A DNA stretch of 64,000 bases. It comes from an uncultured Deferribacteres bacterium (GTDB lineage: Bacteria > Zhuqueibacterota > JdFR-76 > DREG01). Below are positions 17,532 to 25,638 of the stretch, piece after piece. The notes below the pieces were generated by a model. It searched no databases. It saw only the letters and a program-made list of their open reading frames with translations, and was not told the DNA's origin. Positions within the stretch are counted from its first letter, which is position 1. The number at the start of each line of letters is the position of its first letter. The position numbers were made by a program, and so were the translations under genes. The stretch lies in the NCBI GenBank assembly GCA_913009825.1, contig CAJVYQ010000015.1:23117-87116 (forward strand), in the 5' to 3' direction.

Positions 17532-18915
17532 TACATTCTTCAACTTTCTTCACGCTATCATAATTTGTTTCGCCGTTTTCAAATCCGGCATTATAAGTTT
17601 GTCGCTTCTTTTCAGTTTCGTTAGGAAATGAAACGGTGACACTTGTTCCTTTACCGGCTTCACTTTCTATCTGAATGTTGCCTTCATGCTTCTTTACAAT
17701 TCTTTCCGCAATACTCAAGCCAAATCCCATTCCCTCTCCAATTTCTTTGGTAGTAAAAAACGGCGCAAAGATTTTTTTCTGAATCACTTTAGGAATGCCA
17801 ATTCCATTATCTGTGATACGAACATGCAGCCCATTCGAAAAATAAGTCTCAATTTTTACATTCCCGGCGGTTCGGATCGACTCTACGGCGTTTTGTAAAA
17901 TATTGGTGAAAACCTGTTTAAGCTGCTCCGGATAACAAATAAAAGCATGAAGTTCAGAATACTTTTTTTCAATCGCTATGTCTCGTATTTTTTCCGGTGG
18001 GAAAGAGAACAGAATATTTTCAAGCATCTCATTTAAATTCACCGGCTGCATTATTGCATCGTCGATATAGGCATAATTGTGCAGATCTTTCACGATGCGT
18101 TCCATGAATACCATTTTATCTAAAGATTCTTCGAGAATCTTATCCAGATCGCTCAGCATGAATTCCATATCGATCTGCTTTTTAAATTGATTTACATCTG
18201 CCATAAAAACATCAGATTCACCATTTACTTTGCGGGATAATGCTTCCATCACAAATTCATATTTCCCGAGCAGCGCTTTTGTATCCGTCATATAATTGCT
18301 CATCACTGTTAGATTGTTTTTTACAAAGTCAACCGGGCCTTCCATTTCCGTCGCTACGCCGGCAGTCATTTGACCAATGAAAGCCATGTTTTCATTTTGC
18401 AGTAATTGATCCTGCGTCTCTTTTATTTTCACATTGGCAAGCTGCAAATTATCCAGCGCACCGTTTAACTGCGAATTTAATTTTTCCAGGTCACTATTCT
18501 TACTTTTCAAGGTCATCTGCAAATTACGGATTCTGGCGAAGGCATTCACTTTGGCAATCAACTCATCCTTTCCGATTGGCTTGCGAATGAAATCATCTGC
18601 ACCCAGATTTAGCAATTTTACTTTATCCTCTTTCCCGTATTTTGCCGTGAGAACAATAAACAAAATTTCTTTCAATTGTTTATTCTCTTTAATTCTCCGG
18701 CACAACTCACTCCCGTCCATGACCGGCATCATCAGATCGGCAATAATAAGGTCCGGATTTTCACTCATGGCAATATCCAGCGCCTGTTGACCGTTTTCTG
18801 CTGTAAGAACTTGCAGGCCTTCCCTTTCCAAAACCAATTTTATAAAGTTCAGGATAAACGACTCGTCATCAACAGCTAATATTTTTTTCGTTTTGTACTC
18901 TACTTCTTCTTTCAT
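17509..18915 (-). CDS. REC-histidine-kinase-like protein with Thr in place of the phospho-accepting His
   Basis: 468 residues. A receiver domain (ILAVDDESF, LIIADLMMPVMDG, VLTAKYG, IRKPIG) fills residues 10-130. A coiled coil of about 50 residues follows. The dimerisation segment reads GQMTAGVATEMEGPVDFV, where kinases have GVAHEINNP, so the His position is Thr189 (ACG codon at 18349-18351). The ATPase domain is intact: N-box NILQNAVESI, G1 ITDNGIGIP, F-box IFAPFFTTK, G2 GMGFGLSIAERIV. It is thus ATP-competent by sequence but cannot autophosphorylate at the usual site. It is the first gene of a unit with flhX, a GAF protein and a REC-PAS-HisKA protein. The ATG at 18915 follows GGGAG. Confidence 0.88.
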   Translation of the reverse strand: MKEEVEYKTKKILAVDDESFILNFIKLVLEREGLQVLTAENGQQALDIAMSENPDLIIADLMMPVMDGSELCRRIKENKQLKEILFIVLTAKYGKEDKVKLLNLGADDFIRKPIGKDELIAKVNAFARIRNLQMTLKSKNSDLEKLNSQLNGALDNLQLANVKIKETQDQLLQNENMAFIGQMTAGVATEMEGPVDFVKNNLTVMSNYMTDTKALLGKYEFVMEALSRKVNGESDVFMADVNQFKKQIDMEFMLSDLDKILEESLDKMVFMERIVKDLHNYAYIDDAIMQPVNLNEMLENILFSFPPEKIRDIAIEKKYSELHAFICYPEQLKQVFTNILQNAVESIRTAGNVKIETYFSNGLHVRITDNGIGIPKVIQKKIFAPFFTTKEIGEGMGFGLSIAERIVKKHEGNIQIESEAGKGTSVTVSFPNETEKKRQTYNAGFENGETNYDSVKKVEECNDCAEKI

Positions 18916-18949
18916 CACATCTCCCTCTTTCCACAATCATACAATAATG

Positions 18950-19094
18950 GTAACTATTCAGATAGGTTCATTAATGAACGACAATCCCGGCTCATCTCCG
19001 CTCAGCATGGCTATTTAAGCCAGCCTGAGCCCTTCAACAAGCCAGGGATAAACTCAGTCGAAGGCTTTAATAACAAGCATACCTGAATAGTTAC
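18950..19094. repeat. MITE-like element, GTAACTATTCAG family
   Basis: 145 bp bounded by perfect 12-bp inverted ends, GTAACTATTCAG at 18950-18961 and CTGAATAGTTAC at 19083-19094. The inside holds further imperfect palindromes (CTCCGCTCAGCATGGCT region) and no gene. It occupies the gap between the FliK-like gene and the kinase-like operon, close to where that operon's promoter would be. Confidence 0.8.
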
Positions 19095-19114
19095 GTTGAT
19101 TATATTCATTACTT

Positions 19115-19798
19115 TTAAGCACGGACATCGAGATTAACCTCACCTGTCCATTTCTTTCTAAAAAAGCTCACGTCCACCATTAACGGCATCACCTGAAAAT
19201 TTACCTTTTCAATATTATCCGCTAAAAGATTTTCTTTAATCTCCGCTGATTTGGACTTTATAAACCGGTAGAGCCCCTCATCTTCGATCCAGGCATTCAA
19301 AATCAGATGAGCATCAAAAAGTTCGGCATCTACAATGACATTTTGAAGTTCATCGGAATTAAGAATTAAATGGCAGCCGGTCTGTTCTTCCGTTTTCTGA
19401 TATTTCGTCCCGGAATCTCTGTCGGGATAAATTTCCAGGAACGCTTCTTTGCCAAAAACCCCGCCGGGAAGAGGGATTCGGCCAAACTCGATCCCGTCAT
19501 TATGGATATTTAAACTTTGATGCATCTCCTGTCCGTTCACTTCCGTCAGTTTGAGTTCTATCTGATTTTCATTTTTAATCACTTTGCCAAAAATCTTGTC
19601 CCCAACAAAAAGAGACACACGTGTATTCGCTACCAGATTCATCCCTTTCGTATTGAGGACAAACATGTTTTGCTTCGGCAGTGCTCTAACAATTTTTCCC
19701 CTGATAATATCACCGGTTTTGAAACGGTTCTGTAAAGTATTTTTAGCTAACGGCAGAATAAAAAACTTTTCGAACAGATGTCTGCTGATAATATTCAT
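19115..19798 (-). CDS. FliK-like protein (second, short hook-length-control homologue)
   Basis: 227 residues. Residues 25-75 form a small beta-rich domain (FKTGDIIRGKIVRALPKQNMFVLNTKGMNLVANTRVSLFVGDKIFGKVI) of the type found at the N-terminus of FliK-like proteins. Residues 140-227 resemble the FliK C-terminal module (HLILNSDELQNVIVDAELFDAHLILNAWIEDEGLYRFI, SAEIKENLLADNIEKVNFQVMP). Assignment is from pattern only and is tentative; a role as regulator of export is possible. It lies 12 bp downstream of the TPR/HTH membrane protein, so the two are probably co-transcribed. No strong Shine-Dalgarno sequence is seen. Confidence 0.6.
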   Translation of the reverse strand: MNIISRHLFEKFFILPLAKNTLQNRFKTGDIIRGKIVRALPKQNMFVLNTKGMNLVANTRVSLFVGDKIFGKVIKNENQIELKLTEVNGQEMHQSLNIHNDGIEFGRIPLPGGVFGKEAFLEIYPDRDSGTKYQKTEEQTGCHLILNSDELQNVIVDAELFDAHLILNAWIEDEGLYRFIKSKSAEIKENLLADNIEKVNFQVMPLMVDVSFFRKKWTGEVNLDVRA

Positions 19799-19810
19799 TT
19801 CAGATCACAC

Positions 19811-21226
19811 TCAATCCATCTCAATCCGAACTTCCGGCGCCGTCATGGGATTATGCCTGCCCCGGTAGGTTAACATCAAGCGCACTTCTCCTTTTCCAAG
19901 TTGCAGTTGCCGGGCAATCTCTTCCACACTGTAGCCAATGGAAGCCAGGTTTAAAACATGATGTTCCGTATTCACTGTTTCATCGTCATCATCCCAACCG
20001 GTCTGCCTCACATTCGGAATAACAGGTTGATGCCGGCGCAATAATTTTTCCCCGTTGAATGTCGCTCTATCCGGACTGCTGAGAGAAGAAAACTTTTGCC
20101 GTTCATCGTTCAAATTTACTTGTCGTGGTTTTCTTTCTGCATTTTCTTTTTTATCCGGTTCTTCCTTATCCGGTGCACGGTTCTTTTGTTGTGGTGAAGA
20201 CTTCTGCAACTGCTGTAAAAGTCTGCTAAAATCCGGGGAAGATTTTAACGGCGTTTTTCTAAAATAATTTCTTTTTTCCCACAGCAGAACTCCCCACAAG
20301 ACAACAAACAGGATAATGGCAAAAAAGAATCCTATTTGAAAATAGGTCGGCGCCGGTTGATCCGCTGCCGAAGATTCATCCGCCTGCTTATCCCCTGCGG
20401 CTATTGCGGCGGACAGGGCAGGTTTTTCTACCGAAGCGACGGCATAGGTGGTATCTGCATTCGGAACTGCGGAAACAACGGCTGTGGAATCCGGTTCGGT
20501 CTTTTCAACAAAATTATCTGCCTCCGATGTATCCGGTTCGTCCTGCCGGACAGGATGAAGTTTGGCATCAATCAGCGCTAAGTAGTTTTGAACATCTCCC
20601 ACATCGGGATTCATTCGTTTTGCTTTTTCAAAATTGATTTTTGCCATTTCCCACTGTTTCTTATTAAAGCGGATTTCTCCCGCTAAATAATAGACTTCAG
20701 GATATCGAGGCTGTAAGCGAAGGGCGTTGTGGAGCGCTGAAATGGCTTTGTCATCATAACCCTTTTTTACATGTTGAGCCGCTGCCAAATAGTAATCTTT
20801 CGCGCTCTTTTTATTTGCGCTTAATTTTTGCGCAGAGACAGGCAGAGATTGAGAAACCACAATTTCAATCTTTTTGTTTAATTCTGAAAAGATGACATGC
20901 AACTGCTTGCGGGAAATGTTTTTGAAGGTTAACATCAAAATCTGATCCATCAATTCCAGGGCGTGAATAGTAACCGGAAGTTTTTTAAGCTGCATTACTG
21001 CACTTTCTTTTACTGACGGCCCAAATATCAACGGCTGCAACTTGATCAGGACATAAGTTTTGGAATCGAAGGGGATAATTTCATAACGAAACGATTCCGA
21101 AGCACTCAGATCAATTTTGATTTGACCGCCCAATTTAACCACATTGAAATTTGTTACCATATTTTGACCGTATCCATCCGCCCGGAAAATAAAACAGATG
21201 GAAAACAGCAAAAAATATTTCTTCAT
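19811..21226 (-). CDS. Exported TPR protein with one membrane span and a C-terminal HTH-like motif
   Basis: 471 residues. A signal peptide (about residues 1-20) precedes a beta-rich segment to residue 130. TPR repeats occupy 145-215 (AAQHVKKGYDDKAISALHNALRLQP, then a second unit). A Ser/Ala-rich linker follows, then one transmembrane helix at about 300-322 and a charged, low-complexity region. The C-terminus (LASIGYSVEEIARQLQLGKGEVRLML, about residues 432-457) resembles the short helix-turn-helix of DUF6115-type flagellar-locus proteins. The TPR part would face the periplasm and the HTH the cytoplasm. Function is unknown; the link to flagella is from position only. Confidence 0.65.
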   Translation of the reverse strand: MKKYFLLFSICFIFRADGYGQNMVTNFNVVKLGGQIKIDLSASESFRYEIIPFDSKTYVLIKLQPLIFGPSVKESAVMQLKKLPVTIHALELMDQILMLTFKNISRKQLHVIFSELNKKIEIVVSQSLPVSAQKLSANKKSAKDYYLAAAQHVKKGYDDKAISALHNALRLQPRYPEVYYLAGEIRFNKKQWEMAKINFEKAKRMNPDVGDVQNYLALIDAKLHPVRQDEPDTSEADNFVEKTEPDSTAVVSAVPNADTTYAVASVEKPALSAAIAAGDKQADESSAADQPAPTYFQIGFFFAIILFVVLWGVLLWEKRNYFRKTPLKSSPDFSRLLQQLQKSSPQQKNRAPDKEEPDKKENAERKPRQVNLNDERQKFSSLSSPDRATFNGEKLLRRHQPVIPNVRQTGWDDDDETVNTEHHVLNLASIGYSVEEIARQLQLGKGEVRLMLTYRGRHNPMTAPEVRIEMD

Positions 21227-21254
21227 TCTTTTCCTCTCATGGAGACCTGTTTAT

Positions 21255-21411
21255 GTAACCGATCACAGGAGTAAAAATTATCACTCGCCTGAAGCTGAAG
21301 CAACAGGCTTAAAATATGGAAGCACCCTAAAGGGCGCTTTAGCGTCCTGCCACTTTTGAGTCTGAGGATTTATCCTCAGGCGGTATTGCGAACATCCCTG
21401 TGATTGGCTAC
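21255..21411. repeat. MITE-like element, family 3, flanked by a 10-bp direct repeat
   Basis: The ends are imperfect inverted repeats: GTAACCGATCACAGGA at 21255-21270 and TCCCTGTGATTGGCTAC at 21395-21411. Directly outside lies ACCTGTTTAT at 21245-21254 and again at 21410-21419, a probable target-site duplication that overlaps the right end by two bases. An internal palindrome CTGAGGATTTATCCTCAG is present. The element is non-coding and sits between a kinase-like gene and the TPR gene. Confidence 0.65.
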
Positions 21412-21422
21412 CTGTTTATCCA

Positions 21423-22655
21423 TTATTCAATTTTTACAGGGAATTTAATAGTAATTTTAAACCGGTCCTGCGCCAACACAGTTACGAACATCTCGCCATG
21501 ATTTTCCTTAAACAGTTTATCACAATTGAGCAGATCGATCTCTGAATGAGAGGGAACCGGTTTCGTCGCTTCAACAGAGTTCATCAGTTGTGCAAACAAT
21601 TCCTGCAGGTTTTCCACACGATTCATCTGAATTTCGGTGTAAACGGAATTGCCGTTTCGTCCCGTCATAAAGAGGATTCTGCCATTCTGATGGTCGATAC
21701 GGGCAATATTGACAAAAAGTGAGCAAAAAGCTTCACGCAATTTGGTAAAATTCGCTTCAATCTCCGGTAGATTCAGAGCATACATGGTTTCAATATCGAA
21801 CTTGTTTTCGCGAATAAAATAATTGGTCAGGTTTAGTGAAGTTGAGATCACATCGTTTAGCTGGATTTTGTTATTTTCATCATGATGAATTTGAAATTTC
21901 GCTAACGAAAGGAACTCGCGCAATATAAACGAGACCTTATTTGCTTCGCGCTCTGCAATGGACAAATCGTTTTTAAATTTTTCCCGGTTCGGTTCCGAAT
22001 AGAGTGTGAGTCCGATTCTACCCATGATGGTTGTCATGGGATTGCTGATCTGGTGGACAATGCCGCTGGAAATTTCACCCAATAAGGCCAGATGATTTAC
22101 GTCATCCATTCTATGGGACATGCGGTTTAACAATAAATTAGATTCATTCACTTTTTCACGCAAACGATGCAGTTCAAAATGATTGGCGAGGATGGAACCA
22201 AGCATTTTAAGGGATAATTCTGTGCGTTTATCCGGGGTAAAATTATTTTTTTTAGGGATAATTTCAATGATGCCGCCATAAAAATCGTTCTGTTTCAAAG
22301 GCAAAAAAATCTTCCTTTTATTCATGTCATCTCCGGCATCGTGTATATCGGACAGATAGAGTTTACCATTCTCCCCGAGCCATTGAATAATCCCATCTTC
22401 CAACTGTTGCTGCACCGTAAAGGAAAATTCGGCAGGCTGGATATCCCAGATAGAATGTTGTTCATCGGCAGGATTAAAAGAAATAAGCGCGATGCTTTTA
22501 AACGGAACAATTTTGTAAATCCAATTTTTATAAGTTTTTTGAAAATGAGCATCGTTCCTGATTTTATTCATCGAATTATAAACCTGATACATGAAATGAA
22601 GAAATTTAATATCGCTGTCATTGGTTCTGATTTTTTCCATTTCAATAAGCGGCAT
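21423..22655 (-). CDS. GAF/HisKA sensor-kinase-like protein with degenerate ATPase domain
   Basis: 410 residues. The N-terminal 180 residues look GAF-like (IVPFKSIALISFNPADEQ, IFLPLKQNDFYGGIIEII). A kinase dimerisation domain follows with His201 in GIVHQISNPM. The C-terminal 130 residues align by position with HATPase_c and keep an Asn in SLFVNIARI. They lack the DxGxG and GxGLGL boxes; at the G1 position there is only MNRVEN. ATP binding is therefore doubtful. The start overlaps the HDOD gene's stop by 14 bp and has AAGGA seven bases upstream. It is the last gene of the fliA-hyp-HDOD unit. It may be a phosphotransfer or scaffold protein. Confidence 0.8.
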   Translation of the reverse strand: MPLIEMEKIRTNDSDIKFLHFMYQVYNSMNKIRNDAHFQKTYKNWIYKIVPFKSIALISFNPADEQHSIWDIQPAEFSFTVQQQLEDGIIQWLGENGKLYLSDIHDAGDDMNKRKIFLPLKQNDFYGGIIEIIPKKNNFTPDKRTELSLKMLGSILANHFELHRLREKVNESNLLLNRMSHRMDDVNHLALLGEISSGIVHQISNPMTTIMGRIGLTLYSEPNREKFKNDLSIAEREANKVSFILREFLSLAKFQIHHDENNKIQLNDVISTSLNLTNYFIRENKFDIETMYALNLPEIEANFTKLREAFCSLFVNIARIDHQNGRILFMTGRNGNSVYTEIQMNRVENLQELFAQLMNSVEATKPVPSHSEIDLLNCDKLFKENHGEMFVTVLAQDRFKITIKFPVKIE

Positions 22656-23598
22656 ACCGGATCCTTTGTTGATGGGTCATAATAGGTGAATACCTGGAGC
22701 TACCTTCCTGATTCCGCGCCAGGGCAAAAAGCGAATAGTCTTCGGTAATCTGTTTTTCCAGTTGTTTCAAATAGTAAGCCTCATCCACCTTTCCTGCCTC
22801 ATTCATCTTCAGGGAAAATTCTTCCTTAACATAATCATTGAAAACCGGCGTGGACATATCGCCGGAATAACCCACACCCAGCCGTTTGGCCAGATAGTCG
22901 CCAAAATGGATCAAAGAGGCAATTTTTGAATAATTTTCCGCTCTTTTCGGATCGTGATGATAATGAATAGCCATGATGATCGTAGCGGGAAAATTCCATT
23001 TTTCCACCAGCCAGGCACCAATCTGAGAATGATTTACACCTGGAAAAACATCTTCTTCGATCAGGTACATCGGTTTATCTTCATCAATCATTTTGGTGAT
23101 GACCTTTGAAAAGTCCTCTTTAAAATAGAGACTCATAATATATTTTCCCAGGTCATGCAACAGGCCGGCGGCAAACACTTCTCCGGTAACTTCGTAGCCC
23201 AAATCCCGGGCTAACATCTTGCTTGCCACTGCCGTGCCAATGGCATGTTCCCAAAAAAGATAGATGTCAAACGGCATAGAGTGCTGGTAGCGGGCAAAGC
23301 GATCTATCACCGACGCGCTGAGAACCAGATTCTTCAACGTTTCCATCCCGATCACCACAATGGCCAGCGGAACAGTATTTATTTTATGCGGGAAGCCGTA
23401 ATAAGCGGAATTTGCCAATTTTAAAATTTGGGCAGTCAATGCCTGGTCGCTGGAAATAATTCTACTCAACATCCTGGCGGACGTATTGGGATTATCCACT
23501 AGCTCAATGGTCTTTACCACGGTTGTCGGCAGCGTCGGCAGATCAAAGATATGCTGGGTGATTTTCTTTATTTTTGCAAATGTTAAATTGCCGGACAA
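22642..23598 (-). CDS. HDOD-domain signalling protein
   Basis: 318 residues. The N-terminal two thirds form an HDOD domain (LPTLPTTVVKTIELVDNPNTSARMLSRIISSDQALTAQILKLANSAYYG) and retain an HD-like LLHDLGKY with later IMAIHYHHDP. HDOD proteins are usually non-catalytic and occur next to two-component and c-di-GMP genes. The start is a TTG at 23598, seven bases after AGGAG. It is preceded by fliA and a small charged protein and overlaps the kinase-like gene downstream. Confidence 0.9.
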   Translation of the reverse strand: MSGNLTFAKIKKITQHIFDLPTLPTTVVKTIELVDNPNTSARMLSRIISSDQALTAQILKLANSAYYGFPHKINTVPLAIVVIGMETLKNLVLSASVIDRFARYQHSMPFDIYLFWEHAIGTAVASKMLARDLGYEVTGEVFAAGLLHDLGKYIMSLYFKEDFSKVITKMIDEDKPMYLIEEDVFPGVNHSQIGAWLVEKWNFPATIIMAIHYHHDPKRAENYSKIASLIHFGDYLAKRLGVGYSGDMSTPVFNDYVKEEFSLKMNEAGKVDEAYYLKQLEKQITEDYSLFALARNQEGSSRYSPIMTHQQRIRYAAY

Positions 23599-23612
23599 CT
23601 TGTTTCTCCTGA

Positions 23613-23933
23613 TTATACGGTTATATCGATGTGAGTGCCGGAATGCACTGCCATAGAATCATCGCTTTTCACCTCTTGTTCTTTCTCTTTCGAATGAGAA
23701 AGTTGCTGTTTTTTACTTTTGTTATTTTCCTTTTTCCCCTGCCGTTTACGAATGATTTTCTTTTCCGTCTCTTTGCTTTCCTCGGTTCTCTGCGTTTTGT
23801 GGTAACGTTCCTGTTTCAAATGTTTGGCAAATTGATCCCGCTCAGCCTCGGGTACCGCTCTCACCATCTCCTGAAATTTTTGCATTAGCGGCATTTTTGA
23901 AAGATTGTCCTGTATATGCAAGGGCTGTACCAT
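23613..23933 (-). CDS. Small charged protein of unknown function downstream of fliA
   Basis: 106 residues, very rich in Lys, Glu and Gln from about residue 40 onward, with a short ending THIDITV. There is no signal peptide or membrane segment. A strong SD (AAGGAGG) precedes the ATG and the gene sits 22 bp after fliA. The N-terminal 35 residues (VQPLHIQDNLSKMPLMQKFQEMVRAVPEAERDQF) could form an amphipathic helix. It is not recognised as a known family. Its position next to fliA makes an anti-sigma (FlgM-like) or assembly role conceivable, but nothing in the sequence proves it. Confidence 0.7.
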   Translation of the reverse strand: MVQPLHIQDNLSKMPLMQKFQEMVRAVPEAERDQFAKHLKQERYHKTQRTEESKETEKKIIRKRQGKKENNKSKKQQLSHSKEKEQEVKSDDSMAVHSGTHIDITV

Positions 23934-23955
23934 AGCCCCTCCTTACAGATTTATG

Positions 23956-24756
23956 TCAGAAAAAATTTTTTAACTTTGCCCGTAATCGATTAATCGCCTT
24001 GGTATGAATTTGAGAAACCCGGGATTCCGAAACATTCATCACAACGCCAATCTCTTTCAGGGTCAAATCTTCGTAATAATAGAGTGCCAGCACCAGACGT
24101 TCATTTTCCGGCAAATTATTTAAATATTCCACCAGGCTTTTCTTCAATTCTTCTTTTTCTATTGTTTGGATCGGATCATCGGCTTTGGAATTTTTAATCA
24201 GATCATACAGGCTGCCGTTTGTTTCGCTTGTTTCATAAATTTCCCGATCCAGCGAGGTCAGAACATGCCCGCCTATTTTAGCCAACATGCTCTCATATTC
24301 ATCCAGATCCATTTCTAACTCTTTGGCAATTTCTTCTGCAGTGGCCATTCTTCCTAATTGCGATTCCAGATTCACAATCGCCTTTTCCAACTGCCTGGCT
24401 TTGCTCCTCACCGAACGGGGCACCCAATCCAGAGACCTTAGTTCATCCAGAATGGATCCTCTTATTCTGGGCACAACATAAGTTTCAAACTTAACGCCAA
24501 GATTGATATCGAAACGGTCAATTGCTGTCAGCAATCCCATGGTTCCGGCGCTTACCAGATCGTCGTAGTTCACGGAATTGGGCAGCGTCAGTATCATTCT
24601 TCCCGCAACATACTTTACAACCGGCAGATAGTGGATCACCAGTTTTTCTTTGATCGCGGGATTAAATGTTTTGAAATAGATCCGCCATAAATTCTCCATA
24701 TCTTCCTTCTGACTCACCGACTTGTATTCCTTCAAGGCAGCAGCATTAACCGACAT
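23956..24756 (-). CDS. fliA: Flagellar sigma factor FliA (sigma-28, WhiG family)
   Basis: 266 residues. Region 2 (HYLPVVKYVAGRM, YDDLVSAGTMGLLTAIDRFD, FETYVVPRIRGSILDELRSLDWVPRSVRSKAR), region 3, and region 4 (LPENERLVLALYYYEDLTLKEIGVVMNVSESRVSQIHTKAI) are all present. It directs late flagellar transcription. The ATG at 24756 has GGAGG five bases upstream; the frame extends further but over the sigma-54-type promoter, so the longer form is rejected. Confidence 0.96.
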   Translation of the reverse strand: MSVNAAALKEYKSVSQKEDMENLWRIYFKTFNPAIKEKLVIHYLPVVKYVAGRMILTLPNSVNYDDLVSAGTMGLLTAIDRFDINLGVKFETYVVPRIRGSILDELRSLDWVPRSVRSKARQLEKAIVNLESQLGRMATAEEIAKELEMDLDEYESMLAKIGGHVLTSLDREIYETSETNGSLYDLIKNSKADDPIQTIEKEELKKSLVEYLNNLPENERLVLALYYYEDLTLKEIGVVMNVSESRVSQIHTKAINRLRAKLKNFF

Positions 24757-24817
24757 AAATTCCTCCACAAATTGCATTCCCGCTAAAAAGACAACAGAAT
24801 ATATTCGGATTCCATTA

Positions 24818-24834
24818 CGCAATGTTTATGCCAA
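24818..24834 (-). promoter_or_regulatory. Sigma-54 (-24/-12) promoter of fliA
   Basis: The minus strand reads TTGGCATAAACATTGCG, matching YTGGCACGRNNNTTGCW with the GG-N10-GC spacing. Sixteen of 17 bases are identical to the promoter in front of flgB (51637-51653). The transcript would start about 50 nt before the fliA ATG. Confidence 0.82.
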
Positions 24835-25408
24835 TATTTTATCATTTTTGCTAACTACTTAATTTTATAAATTCTACACTATCTAATTATTGCTTTCATT
24901 TATTATTATCGGCAATATTTACCCAAATATAAGGCAAGCTTTTCCTATATTGAATTTGTCTAATTGTGTTTCACTTAAAAATTGCTATTCTTCTGTGGTT
25001 TATTCCGTTGCAACATTTTTGTTCTTTGAGAACATGGAATTCAACCCTTTCTAACCTTCCCCTTCGGAAAACTCGGGGCAGGTCTTGCTAAGAGTTGGAA
25101 AAGAGGAGACAATTATTACGCTCCTTCAGGGTAATGGAAAATATTATATAAACCAACCCGGAGCACTCACTGCCCCGGGCTAATGTATTCCACCCTTTCA
25201 GTGTGATGAAAATTTGCAAAATATGCTCTGAAAGAGCAAAATATATCAGGCCCGGTGCGAAGCGCCGGGATTCGAAGTAATAATGACCCGTTATCAGCCC
25301 GTAAGGGGCGAAATTAATTGTAACCTGAATTGTAACTATTCAGCCACAAAGTCTCTCTGCCTGCATCGGGCAGGGAAGGCACTAAGATACATAAAGAAAA
25401 AGAAATTA
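24835..25408. other. Intergenic region with palindromic sequence, no gene
   Basis: About 570 bp between fliA and flhG. The part nearest fliA is A+T-rich and shows nothing clear beyond the promoter. From about 25070 to 25330 there are short palindromes and the pair CCCGG...CCGGG (for example CCCGGTGCGAAGCGCCGGG near 25250) resembling dispersed intergenic repeats. GTAACTATTCAG occurs at 25327-25338. No open frame looks real. Confidence 0.5.
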
Positions 25409-25632
25409 GGCAACTATTCAGGTTGCCCGCTAATATCGCTAAAAAACGAGAATCGTTAACTATTTTGTCCTGTTCGTATGATTTCGTGTAATTCGCGTGC
25501 TGAACAGGCAGACGATTTTTTCAATTTCTCTGCGCTCTCCGCGTCTCTGCGTTAAAAAAACAGGCGCTTTAAAACGCAGAGACGCAGAGAGCGCAAAGGA
25601 AGCGGATTTGTTCAAAAAACTAAAGTGTTACA
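25409..25632. repeat. Long palindromic repeat, copy A
   Basis: Starts with GCAACTATTCAGG and runs to AAAGTGTTAC just before the flhG 3' end. Its centre is a hairpin with 23-bp arms and one mismatch: TGCGCTCTCCGCGTCTCTGCGTT and its complement, around 25530-25600. The same roughly 220-bp sequence is at 57890-58110 (copy B) and 63749-63970 (copy C), nearly identical. It is non-coding. Confidence 0.85.
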
Positions 25633-25638
25633 CTCCGC

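Noticed and set aside
17509..18915. Frameshift or misassembly as cause of the missing His in the kinase-like gene
   Set aside because: The frame is continuous through an otherwise well-preserved H-box region and an intact ATPase domain; a single codon reads Thr. A sequencing error of one or two bases cannot be fully excluded, but several neighbouring H-box residues also differ.
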